IMG/VR virus record: IMGVR_UViG_3300029319_008140
Coordinates: 1-22,230 of that record
Source of the DNA: a virus
DNA: 22,230 nucleotides
Reading direction: 5' to 3' (one strand)
In this document: in pieces, positions 14,161 through 21,535 of the stretch
How the letters are laid out: every line of letters begins with the position of its first letter
Position numbering within the stretch: position 1 is the stretch's first letter
Translations under genes and position numbers: made by a program
Notes under the pieces: model-generated
Told to the model about the DNA's origin: nothing
What the model saw: the letters and a program-made list of their open reading frames with translations, nothing else
Databases searched by the model: none

Positions 14161-14985
14161 TTAATTATTTTTTATAGCTAAACAAGATACATTATTTTCA
14201 AAATCTAAAGTAAATCCCTTATCTTTTAAATATTTTTTTATGTCATCTAGTTCATTTGTTAATAAGTTTTCCCATTCAAAGATAATAAAATCGGGCAAAT
14301 AATTAAGACTTTTAATTAAAATGTGATCATATCCTTCAACATCTAAATGAAGCCAATCAACTGATTCATTGACTAAGTCATTTATGTTAGTAGAAGGATA
14401 AATAGTATCTTTAATAGGTTCTGTTTCTTGTTTTTTGGGTACTCTTTTAACTATAGAGTTAGTATAACCTCTTCCACCTTCCCAATATTTAGTAGGTTTA
14501 CCATCTTTAGTTACTAATAAATTAAGTAAAGTAACATTGTTTTTATTACTATAATTTTGTTCTAATTCTAAAAATTGTTTATTAGAGGCCTCAACTAAAA
14601 TAGCATCAGTATGATCTGATACAACAGAAGGTACCCATTCTCCAAATTCACCATTATGTGTACCTATAGCAACACCTTTAGGTCTTTTATCTTTTTTTAA
14701 ATTTAATAAATAATAAAAAAACTTTTTATATAAATTGGATCCATTTTCTTGTACGCTCCAAGCTCTTTGCCAAAGTAAATTATCAAATCTATCAAAAATA
14801 AGAGTACTAAAAATTTCAGTATTAGGAAATTTAGCCCAACAATTTGAATTTAATTCATTTGTTTGCCAAATTACTTTATTAGAAATAGGATTAACTATTT
14901 TAGCTGTCAAGGGAGCATTAACGTAACTAGGAAGTTCTTCCGTTTTAATTTCTATTTCATTATTTTTATATTCTATCGAAATCAT
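14161..14985 (-). CDS. FkbM-like SAM-dependent methyltransferase inside the split polymerase locus
   Basis: A 274-residue protein. Residues 1-85 are a strand-rich N-terminal domain of unknown role. The methyltransferase part has motif I VAIGTHNGEFG at 105-115, the acidic residue E132 (VEAS) at the end of beta2, and the FkbM-typical motif LHLDVEGYD at 212-220 with FIIFEWE after it. It presumably methylates a sugar hydroxyl. THNGE replaces the usual glycine-rich DVGAN form, so SAM binding should be checked. It overlaps the cupin gene by 20 bases and is followed after one base by the 88-residue gene, so the three genes between the polymerase halves behave as a packed unit. Confidence 0.8.
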   Translation of the reverse strand: MISIEYKNNEIEIKTEELPSYVNAPLTAKIVNPISNKVIWQTNELNSNCWAKFPNTEIFSTLIFDRFDNLLWQRAWSVQENGSNLYKKFFYYLLNLKKDKRPKGVAIGTHNGEFGEWVPSVVSDHTDAILVEASNKQFLELEQNYSNKNNVTLLNLLVTKDGKPTKYWEGGRGYTNSIVKRVPKKQETEPIKDTIYPSTNINDLVNESVDWLHLDVEGYDHILIKSLNYLPDFIIFEWENLLTNELDDIKKYLKDKGFTLDFENNVSCLAIKNN

Positions 14986-15343
14986 CTTCTAATCTAACAA
15001 TATCATCTTCTCCAAAATAAGTTCCTGTTTGTACTTCAATAAACACTATATCTTCATCGGTTTCATTCCAAGCCCTATGTTTAGCTCCTAAAGGTATGTG
15101 AATAGATTCTCCAGGCCCTCTAAATACTTTTTCATCATCTAAAACTATAGTTAAATTACCTTTAACTACAATCCATTGTTCTCTACGTTTGTTATGATAT
15201 TGATAAGATAATCTTTTATTTGGTTTAACTCTAATTCTTTTAACTTTAACTTTATCATCATCTAGTAATATTTCATATTCACCCCAGGGCCTTTCTTGTT
15301 CTGGATCTGGTAATGATTTCCACCATGTATCTAACATTGTCAT
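14966..15343 (-). CDS. Mannose-6-phosphate isomerase-type cupin
   Basis: A 125-residue single-domain cupin. RPWGEYEIL at 18-26 and FGEDDIVRLEDDFDR at 110-124 are the opening and closing signatures of the type II phosphomannose isomerase domain found at the C-terminus of ManC/AlgA proteins. The metal site is visible: Q48, H50, E55 and H89. It should interconvert mannose-6-phosphate and fructose-6-phosphate, giving a mannose donor precursor; stand-alone domains of this type are common in sugar operons. The start ATG overlaps the stop of the polymerase N-terminal half (ATGA). A housekeeping-like sugar enzyme in this position is strange, see findings. Confidence 0.87.
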   Translation of the reverse strand: MTMLDTWWKSLPDPEQERPWGEYEILLDDDKVKVKRIRVKPNKRLSYQYHNKRREQWIVVKGNLTIVLDDEKVFRGPGESIHIPLGAKHRAWNETDEDIVFIEVQTGTYFGEDDIVRLEDDFDRI

Positions 15344-17049
15344 AATTCTAATTTTACTTCGTTTCTAATTACTTTATTCATATGCTTATTAGCACATAAG
15401 GCAGATTCTTGAATTATCCTATGCCCTGTTAATGTAATTGCCTCACTTAATATAGATAAGCTCATACCATACCTAAATGAAGGTAATGCAGTAGCTCCAT
15501 ATAAACTATTAAGTAAAATTTTCATTGTATATTGCATTAGATAATAATACTCTCCTTTTGTTTTATCTCCAGCTTTATATGCTAATTTCATTTTATTTTT
15601 ATAATCTACTCTTTCATCAAACCATTTATTAAGTACTGTAGATAAAGTAGATTCTTTTTTAGTATCAAAAATACACCCATTTGCTGATATAGAATAATTT
15701 CCGTCTTCTATTATTTTTATTAGTCTTCCTAATTCTACATTAGTTTGAATGCCCTTGTTATTTTCCATTAATACTTTGCTTTTAGGATCTTTTGATTTTA
15801 AATCATTAAGTCCTAACCTATTATTCCTATCATCAGAATCTATTATTCTACCTTGAAACGTTTCCTTACCTATATTTAAGGACATTATAATTGATGGATA
15901 TAGTGAAGTTAAATCCTCGTCAAACATGTATTTATATAATCCCGCTTTTGGGCAGAATAAATAACCACCAGCATATCCTTTTTTACTTTTAGGATTTGGA
16001 TCTCTAGGTGGAGGTATAATTCCCTGATGTAGTAAATAAGCTGATATAGCTCCATCTTGGGTGATACTATTAGAATAAACCTCACTATAATTATGATTGC
16101 CTTTATGAGATAAATTTTTAGTTAAAGCTATATATTGAAGTTTTTCATCTAATAATTTTAATATTTCAACATCACGAAAGTTATATTGGATAAATTTTTG
16201 TATATCAGTTTCAAATAATTGATCTAAATTTCCCTCATATTCTACTTTACCTATACCTGTGTATTTTTCTCCTATAGCATCTAATTTCCAACTAGGTTCA
16301 TCTTTCCAACTATATTTTTTATGTAATCTCATATAGTCTAAAGATTCAACTCCTATAATTTCTACAAATTGGTTACGTTTAAAAAAATACTGATTTCCTT
16401 TTTTGGCATTTACTTTACTTATTGGTGATAACTCATTAGCAAATTCATCTCCTAGTACATTACACATTCTATAATATAAATAAGGTATATCAAAAAAATC
16501 ACTATTATATCCAATTAAAATATCAGGATCAATATTTCTAAATTGTTCTAAAAAATTAGCTAATAAATTTTGTTCTGTAGGACAGGGTATAATTTCTTTA
16601 TTTTTAGCTTTAGTATGTTTTAACTCATCTTTTTTATCTAAAACTAAAATAACCCATTTATCTGGCGTTTTGTCCCAGTATGCTATAGAAGTGATAGGCA
16701 TAGGTGCCCTTTCAATATATTCTTCTGTTAATGCTCCTCCAATTTCACACTCAATATCAAAAAATAATTCTCTATGTCCTGTAGAAGGTGTGTCATCAGT
16801 ACCATATCTTTCAACAAGATATTTTTGATGAGGTTTCATATCATGGAAGTGTAAATTAGGAGTATTTTTATCCCATTTATATATTTCCTTTAAATGTTCA
16901 CCTCCTAAACCTTGATAAGATCCTTCTTCCTTAGAACATTCTTGATATGCAGTATTATGCCATTCGATTTCATCATAGCCACCTTCGTCCCATAAATGAA
17001 TCTTATATTTATTATTACCTAATCTAGTAGCATAACATTTTTTATACAT
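15340..17049 (-). CDS. 43: B-family DNA polymerase, N-terminal half (exonuclease, motifs A and B), gp43A
   Basis: A 569-residue ORF. It holds the 3'-5' exonuclease domain: Exo I FFDIE at 96-100, Exo II GYNSDFFDIPY at 180-190, Exo III YNFRDVEIL at 289-297. It also has the YAGGY linker motif (359-363), polymerase motif A DLTSLYPSII (379-388) and motif B from K510 through NSLYG (514-518). The protein then stops at residue 569, just after the helix that follows motif B, without motif C. Motif C and the thumb are encoded at 13893-12958. The stop is a clean TGA overlapping the next gene's ATG, with no sign of a frameshift that would restore the frame. It proofreads and, with its partner, replicates the phage genome. 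Confidence 0.95.
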   Translation of the reverse strand: MYKKCYATRLGNNKYKIHLWDEGGYDEIEWHNTAYQECSKEEGSYQGLGGEHLKEIYKWDKNTPNLHFHDMKPHQKYLVERYGTDDTPSTGHRELFFDIECEIGGALTEEYIERAPMPITSIAYWDKTPDKWVILVLDKKDELKHTKAKNKEIIPCPTEQNLLANFLEQFRNIDPDILIGYNSDFFDIPYLYYRMCNVLGDEFANELSPISKVNAKKGNQYFFKRNQFVEIIGVESLDYMRLHKKYSWKDEPSWKLDAIGEKYTGIGKVEYEGNLDQLFETDIQKFIQYNFRDVEILKLLDEKLQYIALTKNLSHKGNHNYSEVYSNSITQDGAISAYLLHQGIIPPPRDPNPKSKKGYAGGYLFCPKAGLYKYMFDEDLTSLYPSIIMSLNIGKETFQGRIIDSDDRNNRLGLNDLKSKDPKSKVLMENNKGIQTNVELGRLIKIIEDGNYSISANGCIFDTKKESTLSTVLNKWFDERVDYKNKMKLAYKAGDKTKGEYYYLMQYTMKILLNSLYGATALPSFRYGMSLSILSEAITLTGHRIIQESALCANKHMNKVIRNEVKLEL

Positions 17050-17546
17050 TAAAAGAACTGTTTTAAATTAGGTTTAAAGTAATTAATTGATTTCATAACT
17101 TTTCTATCCCTAGTTCTATAAACTACATATCTATTTCCTACCTTCTCGTAGTGACATGGCTCAGCTTGTTCTTTAGAGCGGAGGGTGACAGTTTCCATGG
17201 CTTCTTCTTCAGTGACGCAAGACTTAGACATATTGCTTGCTTGTACTTCTTGATAGGCTGGCCATATCTTATCTTTAAGGCCATGTAACATAACCCCGTT
17301 CCCAAGGGAAACATAAGTAATATCACACAAAGCATCCAAAACTTCCACGATGTCTCCGTTTTCGCAAGCTTGTCTATATTCTTCCAATTCTTCAAGTACA
17401 AAGTCGTATACGAATTGCCATTCCTTCTTTTCTGGTATCGTCGGTTCATAATTGTTTGGTTTATTAAATGTATCATTAAACTGTTCAACTTCGTTGACAA
17501 ATGGTACATCTTGTTTCTTTTTTACAAATCCAAATGTTTTACTCAT
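17049..17546 (-). CDS. MazG-like nucleotide pyrophosphohydrolase
   Basis: A 165-residue protein with an all-alpha NTP pyrophosphatase domain. EELEEYRQA at 52-60 supplies the EExxE motif and VEVLDALCDITYV at 67-79 the ExxD motif that bind Mg2+; AYQEVQASNMSK (97-108) is typical of the MazG/PRA-PH relatives found in phages. It should cleave a nucleoside triphosphate to the monophosphate and pyrophosphate, possibly adjusting dNTP pools or a stress nucleotide. The C-terminal 50 residues (after about 115) form a strand-rich extension of unknown role. It overlaps the phosphoribosyltransferase gene by eight bases and the polymerase gene by one. Confidence 0.83.
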   Translation of the reverse strand: MSKTFGFVKKKQDVPFVNEVEQFNDTFNKPNNYEPTIPEKKEWQFVYDFVLEELEEYRQACENGDIVEVLDALCDITYVSLGNGVMLHGLKDKIWPAYQEVQASNMSKSCVTEEEAMETVTLRSKEQAEPCHYEKVGNRYVVYRTRDRKVMKSINYFKPNLKQFF

Positions 17547-18015
17547 TATTACTCATTTTTTTCCACCAAGATGTTTTGGCTCCACTTGGCATAGTTAGAC
17601 CACCAATATAATTAGAATCTCTTAAATGCTCAACCTTTTTTAAATAATCAGGTATAGCTTCCGAATCTTCTCTTTCCCATGGATATACAATCCATTGATC
17701 ACCTACTTCTTTAGCATATATGCAGTCTTTAAATTTTGATGTAGGTTTATTATGTAATACAGCCCAATAAGCACCAGGTGCCTTACTTAAAGTATGCCCG
17801 GTATCATTAATATCATCAACTACTAAAGTATTTTTACCTGGGTGTAAAACAAAAGGTAAATTTAATTCATGTGAAATTAATACTGCGGGGATTAAACCAC
17901 CTCTAGGTAACCCCATTACTGAATCTATATTTGGATAATCCATAAAGATTTTATAACATAGTATTCTAACACATTCATGTATTTCAGACCATTCTAAATA
18001 TACTTTTTTATCCAT
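17539..18015 (-). CDS. Purine-type phosphoribosyltransferase
   Basis: A 158-residue type I phosphoribosyltransferase. The PRPP-binding loop is LVVDDINDTG at residues 64-73, preceded by SVMGLPRGGLIPAVLISHEL, the first PRPP-contact block. The short length and the IVYPWE element near the C-terminus resemble the xanthine/hypoxanthine-guanine group (Gpt-like). It would attach a purine-like base to PRPP. The base is unknown; guanine, xanthine or a deazapurine are possible. It lies between FolE2 and the MazG-like gene, one base from FolE2, so it belongs with the nucleotide-metabolism run. Deazaguanine salvage or nucleotide formation would be an inference from context. Confidence 0.84.
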   Translation of the reverse strand: MDKKVYLEWSEIHECVRILCYKIFMDYPNIDSVMGLPRGGLIPAVLISHELNLPFVLHPGKNTLVVDDINDTGHTLSKAPGAYWAVLHNKPTSKFKDCIYAKEVGDQWIVYPWEREDSEAIPDYLKKVEHLRDSNYIGGLTMPSGAKTSWWKKMSNNE

Positions 18016-19035
18016 TTATGATATATGAATTAAACTTGACCATGTTTCATGAGAAACATCTCCACAAAACTTACTATTTGGAGCTAATATAACTGATATA
18101 GCATCATGTGAATGTAATGATTCTTGATGTGAACATATTACTCTAAAATCTTTTATTCTTTTATCTGCAATTAATTGTTCATATAATAATCTAGCTGCAT
18201 CCTCTACAAATTTAAGATATGAACCATTTAACTCAGCAAATGCCATTTCATCTTCCCTTTTAACTACAACTTGAGTTTCAGTATTAAGAGCTTTATCACA
18301 CATTTCTTGTAATTCTTCTATCCAAACCATTTCATCAAACTCAATAGATACTCTTGCTACTGATCTTTGAGAATGAGATACTGTTGCTTTGTTTCTATAT
18401 TTTCTAGCATATTCAGCTAATTCATAAGAACAAGGACAAGCTGATGAATAAACAAAATCAAAATGCATATATTTTTTTAATTCACCTTCTTTATTTAAAT
18501 CACCTTCTAAAGTAACATTATAATACTGATACCCCTCATTATCTGATCTTAGTGATTTTTTAATAATAGGATATGAAAATTTAAGTGCTATTTTAGAATC
18601 AAATGTTTTTAATTTATCTTGGTATGCAGATAATATTTCTGGTAGTTTATCAATACTAAAAGTATGGTTTTTAAACTCATAAAATGACCTCATAATACGA
18701 GACATATTAATACCCTTTTTATGTGCCTCTAAAGATACGGTACCTGTTACTTTAGTTTCTAATTCTATGTTACCATTATCTCTTGTACTATACTTTAGTG
18801 GTAATCTAAAATTATGAATACCTACTTGTTGAATTTCAACAGGTGAGCCTTGAATTAATGATGATGGGCCATTTTGTAAATCAGGAAATGTTTCAATATC
18901 CTCTTTAGTGGCAACATAATCTGAATCATAATCTCTATTGGGTTCGTAATATTTTTTAGAATGTTCATTTGGTTCTGGTTCTTTGTAGGAATCTACATCT
19001 CCTACCCACTCATATTTTTTTTCAAATTTACTCAT
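18016..19035 (-). CDS. folE2: GTP cyclohydrolase, type IB (FolE2)
   Basis: A 339-residue protein of the FolE2 (GCYH-IB) family, unrelated in sequence to ordinary FolE. Diagnostic blocks: VGIHNFRLPL (71-80), KKGINMSRIM (106-115), SSACPCSYELAEY (198-209) with C200/C202, HSQRS (221-225), VKREDEMAFAE (258-268), FVEDAARLL (276-284) and QESLHSHDA (304-312). It converts GTP to 7,8-dihydroneopterin triphosphate, the substrate of QueD, and QueD and QueE are encoded just upstream. The KGxHMSR position usually has His; here it is N110. The N-terminal 60 residues are charged, tyrosine-rich and extra. FolE2 works with metals other than zinc, which may suit a zinc-poor environment. Confidence 0.92.
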   Translation of the reverse strand: MSKFEKKYEWVGDVDSYKEPEPNEHSKKYYEPNRDYDSDYVATKEDIETFPDLQNGPSSLIQGSPVEIQQVGIHNFRLPLKYSTRDNGNIELETKVTGTVSLEAHKKGINMSRIMRSFYEFKNHTFSIDKLPEILSAYQDKLKTFDSKIALKFSYPIIKKSLRSDNEGYQYYNVTLEGDLNKEGELKKYMHFDFVYSSACPCSYELAEYARKYRNKATVSHSQRSVARVSIEFDEMVWIEELQEMCDKALNTETQVVVKREDEMAFAELNGSYLKFVEDAARLLYEQLIADKRIKDFRVICSHQESLHSHDAISVILAPNSKFCGDVSHETWSSLIHIS

Positions 19036-19050
19036 TTATATTATTTTTTA

Positions 19051-19659
19051 TTATCTGTAACATAACCAAGTGGTTATAATATACTTATCGTTTGAAATTG
19101 GCATATGGCCTTTATGAATATAAGGCCAACTAGCAGGATGCATAACTAAAGTTCCGGCTTTTGGTTTTACTTTAAAGAAATCATCTTCACCTTCTTCTTT
19201 AAATAGGAAAGACGTTTCACCTCCCTCTTCAACATCATTTAAATAAAGGATAAAAACTAAATATCTACTCATTGTACCAGCATCCTGTTTTTCTAAATGC
19301 CACCCATTAAAATGACCATGGTTTTTATCATATTTTTGGATTTGGAGTAGTGGATAAAATGTTTTATCATCTATTGTTTGTCTATGAGTATAATGCTCAT
19401 TGTAAGGAAAATTATCAAACCAATCAACATTTGCTTTATTAAAAGCATTAGCAACTAAATTAATATAAAAGTTGTTTTCATCCTGATGGTTTAATAAATT
19501 GTAATCCGTTGAAACTTTAGCGGAAGATTTTCCTCCCAAAGTTTCACCACCGTATGTTAATCCTCTACTACGGTAGTCTTCAAATAAATCAATTATACTT
19601 TTACATTCACTATTACTAAGAACATTAGGCATAACTGCTATAGTATCACTAAATTTCAT
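19051..19659 (-). CDS. Prolyl 4-hydroxylase-like 2-oxoglutarate/Fe(II) oxygenase
   Basis: A 202-residue dioxygenase of the P4H group. The double-stranded beta-helix core has the metal triad H121, E123 (WHLEK) and H182 (IHKGHMP), with LYLNDVEEGGETSF at 138-151 and K192 as the probable 2-oxoglutarate contact. E in place of D in the HxD motif is allowed and is common in phage P4H proteins as I recall them. It would hydroxylate a proline or another residue or nucleotide using oxygen. Substrates of phage homologues are mostly unknown. It lies between QueE's small follower ORF and FolE2 and has an A/T-only leader with a repeated ATTAAAA before the ATG. Confidence 0.87.
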   Translation of the reverse strand: MKFSDTIAVMPNVLSNSECKSIIDLFEDYRSRGLTYGGETLGGKSSAKVSTDYNLLNHQDENNFYINLVANAFNKANVDWFDNFPYNEHYTHRQTIDDKTFYPLLQIQKYDKNHGHFNGWHLEKQDAGTMSRYLVFILYLNDVEEGGETSFLFKEEGEDDFFKVKPKAGTLVMHPASWPYIHKGHMPISNDKYIITTWLCYR

Positions 19660-19676
19660 AATTTTTAATTTTTAAT

Positions 19677-19811
19677 TTATTCTTTTTCTAAATAACTTTT
19701 TAGTTTGTCTATTAGGACTAAAACTTCATCTGGTTCCATTGTTATGGCACAACAAACCCCAACATTTTCCTCAATTTCTTCTAAAATTTCTAATGCTTCT
19801 TCCCTAGACAC
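19677..19811 (-). CDS. Possible 44-residue ORF downstream of queE (GTG start)
   Basis: A short frame fills most of the 144-base gap between queE and the oxygenase gene. It starts at GTG (19811-19809), overlapping the queE TAG, and ends with TAA at 19677. The translation begins VSREEALEILEEIEENVGVC and ends DKLKSYLEKE, an acidic amphipathic helix, a CC pair at residues 20-21, then a second helix. No family is recognised. Support is the overlap-type linkage usual in this genome and protein-like composition. The start codon is rare, and an ATG start would leave only 20 residues. Confidence 0.42.
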   Translation of the reverse strand: MSREEALEILEEIEENVGVCCAITMEPDEVLVLIDKLKSYLEKE

Positions 19812-20586
19812 AACGTTCAGTATTAAACGCCATAATATGAGAACGACCTGTATATCTCCATCCTCTATCTCTAACGAAATTCATAACTGGTCCATAAGAT
19901 TCCATTAATGATTCTCTATCATCACCTGCTGGCATAGCCCAAACTTTATGATCTGGGATATTACATTCTTTTAGGAATTCTTCTACTTCACCTACCATAG
20001 ATAATTCTTTATCTAATACAGGTTTAATGTGATAATCATCATGATATTCAATAGATTGTTTAATGGCTTCAACATTACATCTTTTTGAATTATGTTTTTT
20101 AACCATTTTTTCATCTACAACAGCACCTTGGGGAGTTATAGCTCCCACCACTGGAATACTGTTGCTAAACTTAGGACTAATAGATAGCAAATTAATAGGA
20201 TAATCGGTAGGAAGAAAATGGGATCCTTCCGTTTCAATTGTAATAAAAATTTCTCTATCGTTCGCAAAATGTGTAAGTTCATTTACTAAAGCCGGATGCA
20301 TTGTAGGAGAACCTCCTGTTAACATCATTTCCTTAATATGAGGATTTGCATCATACATGTCTATAATATCTTGGAAACAAAAAGTACCTTTTTCTGGATG
20401 AATACTTGTATACCAAGAATCACACCATCCACCTTCTCCAAAATAACACCTATGTGTGCATCCTGATGTTCTAACAACAATTGTAGGATAACCTTGTCTT
20501 GAACCTTCTGATTGTACCGCGGTGTAAAGTTCTAACACCCCTAGAGTCTTTTGATAGTCCTCTATTCTCTTTAATTGTTTGTGCAT
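19804..20586 (-). CDS. queE: 7-carboxy-7-deazaguanine synthase QueE (radical SAM)
   Basis: A 260-residue radical SAM enzyme. LELYTAVQSEGSRQGYPT (18-35) is the QueE N-terminal signature and SGCTHRC begins the cluster site. The three cluster cysteines appear to be C43, C47 and C55, so the spacing is CX3CX7C, not CX3CX2C; WCDSWYTS then matches the normal sequence after the third Cys. MLTGGSPTMHP (93-103) is the SAM-contacting GGE-like motif, with S in place of E. The enzyme turns 6-carboxytetrahydropterin into 7-carboxy-7-deazaguanine. The substrate maker QueD lies upstream and FolE2 downstream. Other QueE proteins with lengthened cluster loops exist, so the change need not destroy function. Confidence 0.9.
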   Translation of the reverse strand: MHKQLKRIEDYQKTLGVLELYTAVQSEGSRQGYPTIVVRTSGCTHRCYFGEGGWCDSWYTSIHPEKGTFCFQDIIDMYDANPHIKEMMLTGGSPTMHPALVNELTHFANDREIFITIETEGSHFLPTDYPINLLSISPKFSNSIPVVGAITPQGAVVDEKMVKKHNSKRCNVEAIKQSIEYHDDYHIKPVLDKELSMVGEVEEFLKECNIPDHKVWAMPAGDDRESLMESYGPVMNFVRDRGWRYTGRSHIMAFNTERCV

Positions 20587-20629
20587 ATTGTTAATTTTTT
20601 AAAGTGGTTTTTCATTCACTAATAACCTT

Positions 20630-21094
20630 TTACTCGCTGTAACAAGCTGCGTTTTTACCATGTTCCATAAACTTAACTTTAGTAACTCTAACCCTACCTT
20701 CAGTTTCAGTATTAACAAACTCATTAAGCTTATTATAAATATACTCAGCAAATTTTTCTGCACCAGTAGCTGGGATAACTCTTACTTGAGCTACACCTGC
20801 CTTATCCATTTCTTTAAATGCATTAATATATGGATCATCTTCTGCAACTATTAAAGTGTGATCAAACATATAATCCATCCACTCTTTAGGTGATTTACCA
20901 TCAATTTGAGTTTTTGCTCTTTTCATTCCTCCAAAATCCCAAACCCAATTTCTTTCATCTAAACCTCCTTCAAAATAAACCTTAAATGAAATACCATAAC
21001 CGTGGACATATTTACAGTGTGTAGTTTCTGCTTTCCATTGACGAAACACTGTACTAAATCCGTCAAATACTTTACTTGATTGAAATTTACCCAT
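20630..21094 (-). CDS. queD: 6-carboxytetrahydropterin synthase-like QueD
   Basis: A 154-residue member of the QueD/PTPS fold. HCKYVHGYG at 26-34 holds the catalytic Cys27 and His31, NWVWDFGGMKRAK (about 49-61) is the MDFxxLK strand-helix element, FDHTLIV (78-84) carries the catalytic Asp-His, and PATGAEKFAEYIY replaces the usual NPTxExLA with its glutamate kept. Ordinary QueD binds zinc by the His of AAH and both His of HGH; here the first block is FRQW without His, and the third ligand is Y33. It should convert dihydroneopterin triphosphate into 6-carboxytetrahydropterin. It starts eight bases inside the thioredoxin gene. Pathway context supports QueD over a biopterin role. Confidence 0.83.
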   Translation of the reverse strand: MGKFQSSKVFDGFSTVFRQWKAETTHCKYVHGYGISFKVYFEGGLDERNWVWDFGGMKRAKTQIDGKSPKEWMDYMFDHTLIVAEDDPYINAFKEMDKAGVAQVRVIPATGAEKFAEYIYNKLNEFVNTETEGRVRVTKVKFMEHGKNAACYSE

Positions 21095-21335
21095 TATAAA
21101 AATTTAATATTTGTGCGTCTGGTTGATTACCAACTAAACGTCTTAATTCCTGACCATTTTGATCAACTAAAACTAAACTAGGAACACTTCTAACTCCATA
21201 TTTCATAGACATTTCTCTATTTTGATCAATATCTATTTTTTTGTAGTTAATTTGTCCCTTTAATTTTTCCATTCTGGGTGCTAGTGCCTTACAAGGACCA
21301 CACCATGCTGCTGTAAAATATAAAATTGTATTCAT
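21087..21335 (-). CDS. Small thioredoxin
   Basis: An 82-residue thioredoxin-fold protein. The active site WCGPC lies at residues 11-15 after ILYFTAA, and the cis-proline is in SVPSLVLVD (about 50-58), followed by the GN motif in LVGNQPD. It is about 25 residues shorter than E. coli thioredoxin, mostly at the N-terminus, giving a minimal fold. It reduces disulfides and could feed ribonucleotide reductase or other phage enzymes; the adjoining QueD, QueE and FolE2 use reactive cysteines. It overlaps queD by eight bases and follows the membrane-protein gene by two. Confidence 0.9.
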   Translation of the reverse strand: MNTILYFTAAWCGPCKALAPRMEKLKGQINYKKIDIDQNREMSMKYGVRSVPSLVLVDQNGQELRRLVGNQPDAQILNFYNG

Positions 21336-21337
21336 AA

Positions 21338-21535
21338 TTAAACTAATTCTTCTATTATACCTATTGCTTCCGATAATATAAGAACCCCTACTGCAATAGG
21401 CACGGAATATAGCAGAAGTCCATAACCAGCAATTCTAATGCCGGATTTTATAAAACTTATTATTTGATGCCATTTTTGGTTTGGCATATATTCTAAATTT
21501 TCTCTATCTCTTTTTATACCATTAATATCTATCAT
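21338..21535 (-). CDS. Small membrane protein, 65 residues
   Basis: I do not recognise a family. Residues 1-32 are soluble and charged (GIKRDRENLEYMPNQKWHQ); residues about 34-60 (AGYGLLLYSVPIAVGVLIL) form one long hydrophobic segment, followed by an acidic end (EAIGIIEELV). With the positive residues before the segment, the N-terminus is probably cytoplasmic. The gene touches both neighbours: the ATG overlaps the epimerase stop by four bases, and the thioredoxin gene begins two bases after it. Single-segment phage proteins of this size have many roles, including lysis and membrane anchoring; nothing here distinguishes them. Confidence 0.65.
   Translation of the reverse strand: MIDINGIKRDRENLEYMPNQKWHQIISFIKSGIRIAGYGLLLYSVPIAVGVLILSEAIGIIEELV

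Noticed and set aside
15929-15936. TATAAATA (minus strand) inside the polymerase N-half
   Set aside because: It lies in the middle of a coding region with no gene start nearby; probably chance in AT-rich DNA.
12958-17049. Split intein joining the two polymerase halves
   Set aside because: The N-half ends in IRNEVKLEL without an intein start block, and the C-half begins MKHLEETPWF without a C-terminal HN plus Cys/Ser/Thr junction.
17138-17509. 123-codon minus-strand ORF within the MazG-like gene
   Set aside because: It is in another frame of a gene with clear MazG motifs, and its translation has no recognisable domain.
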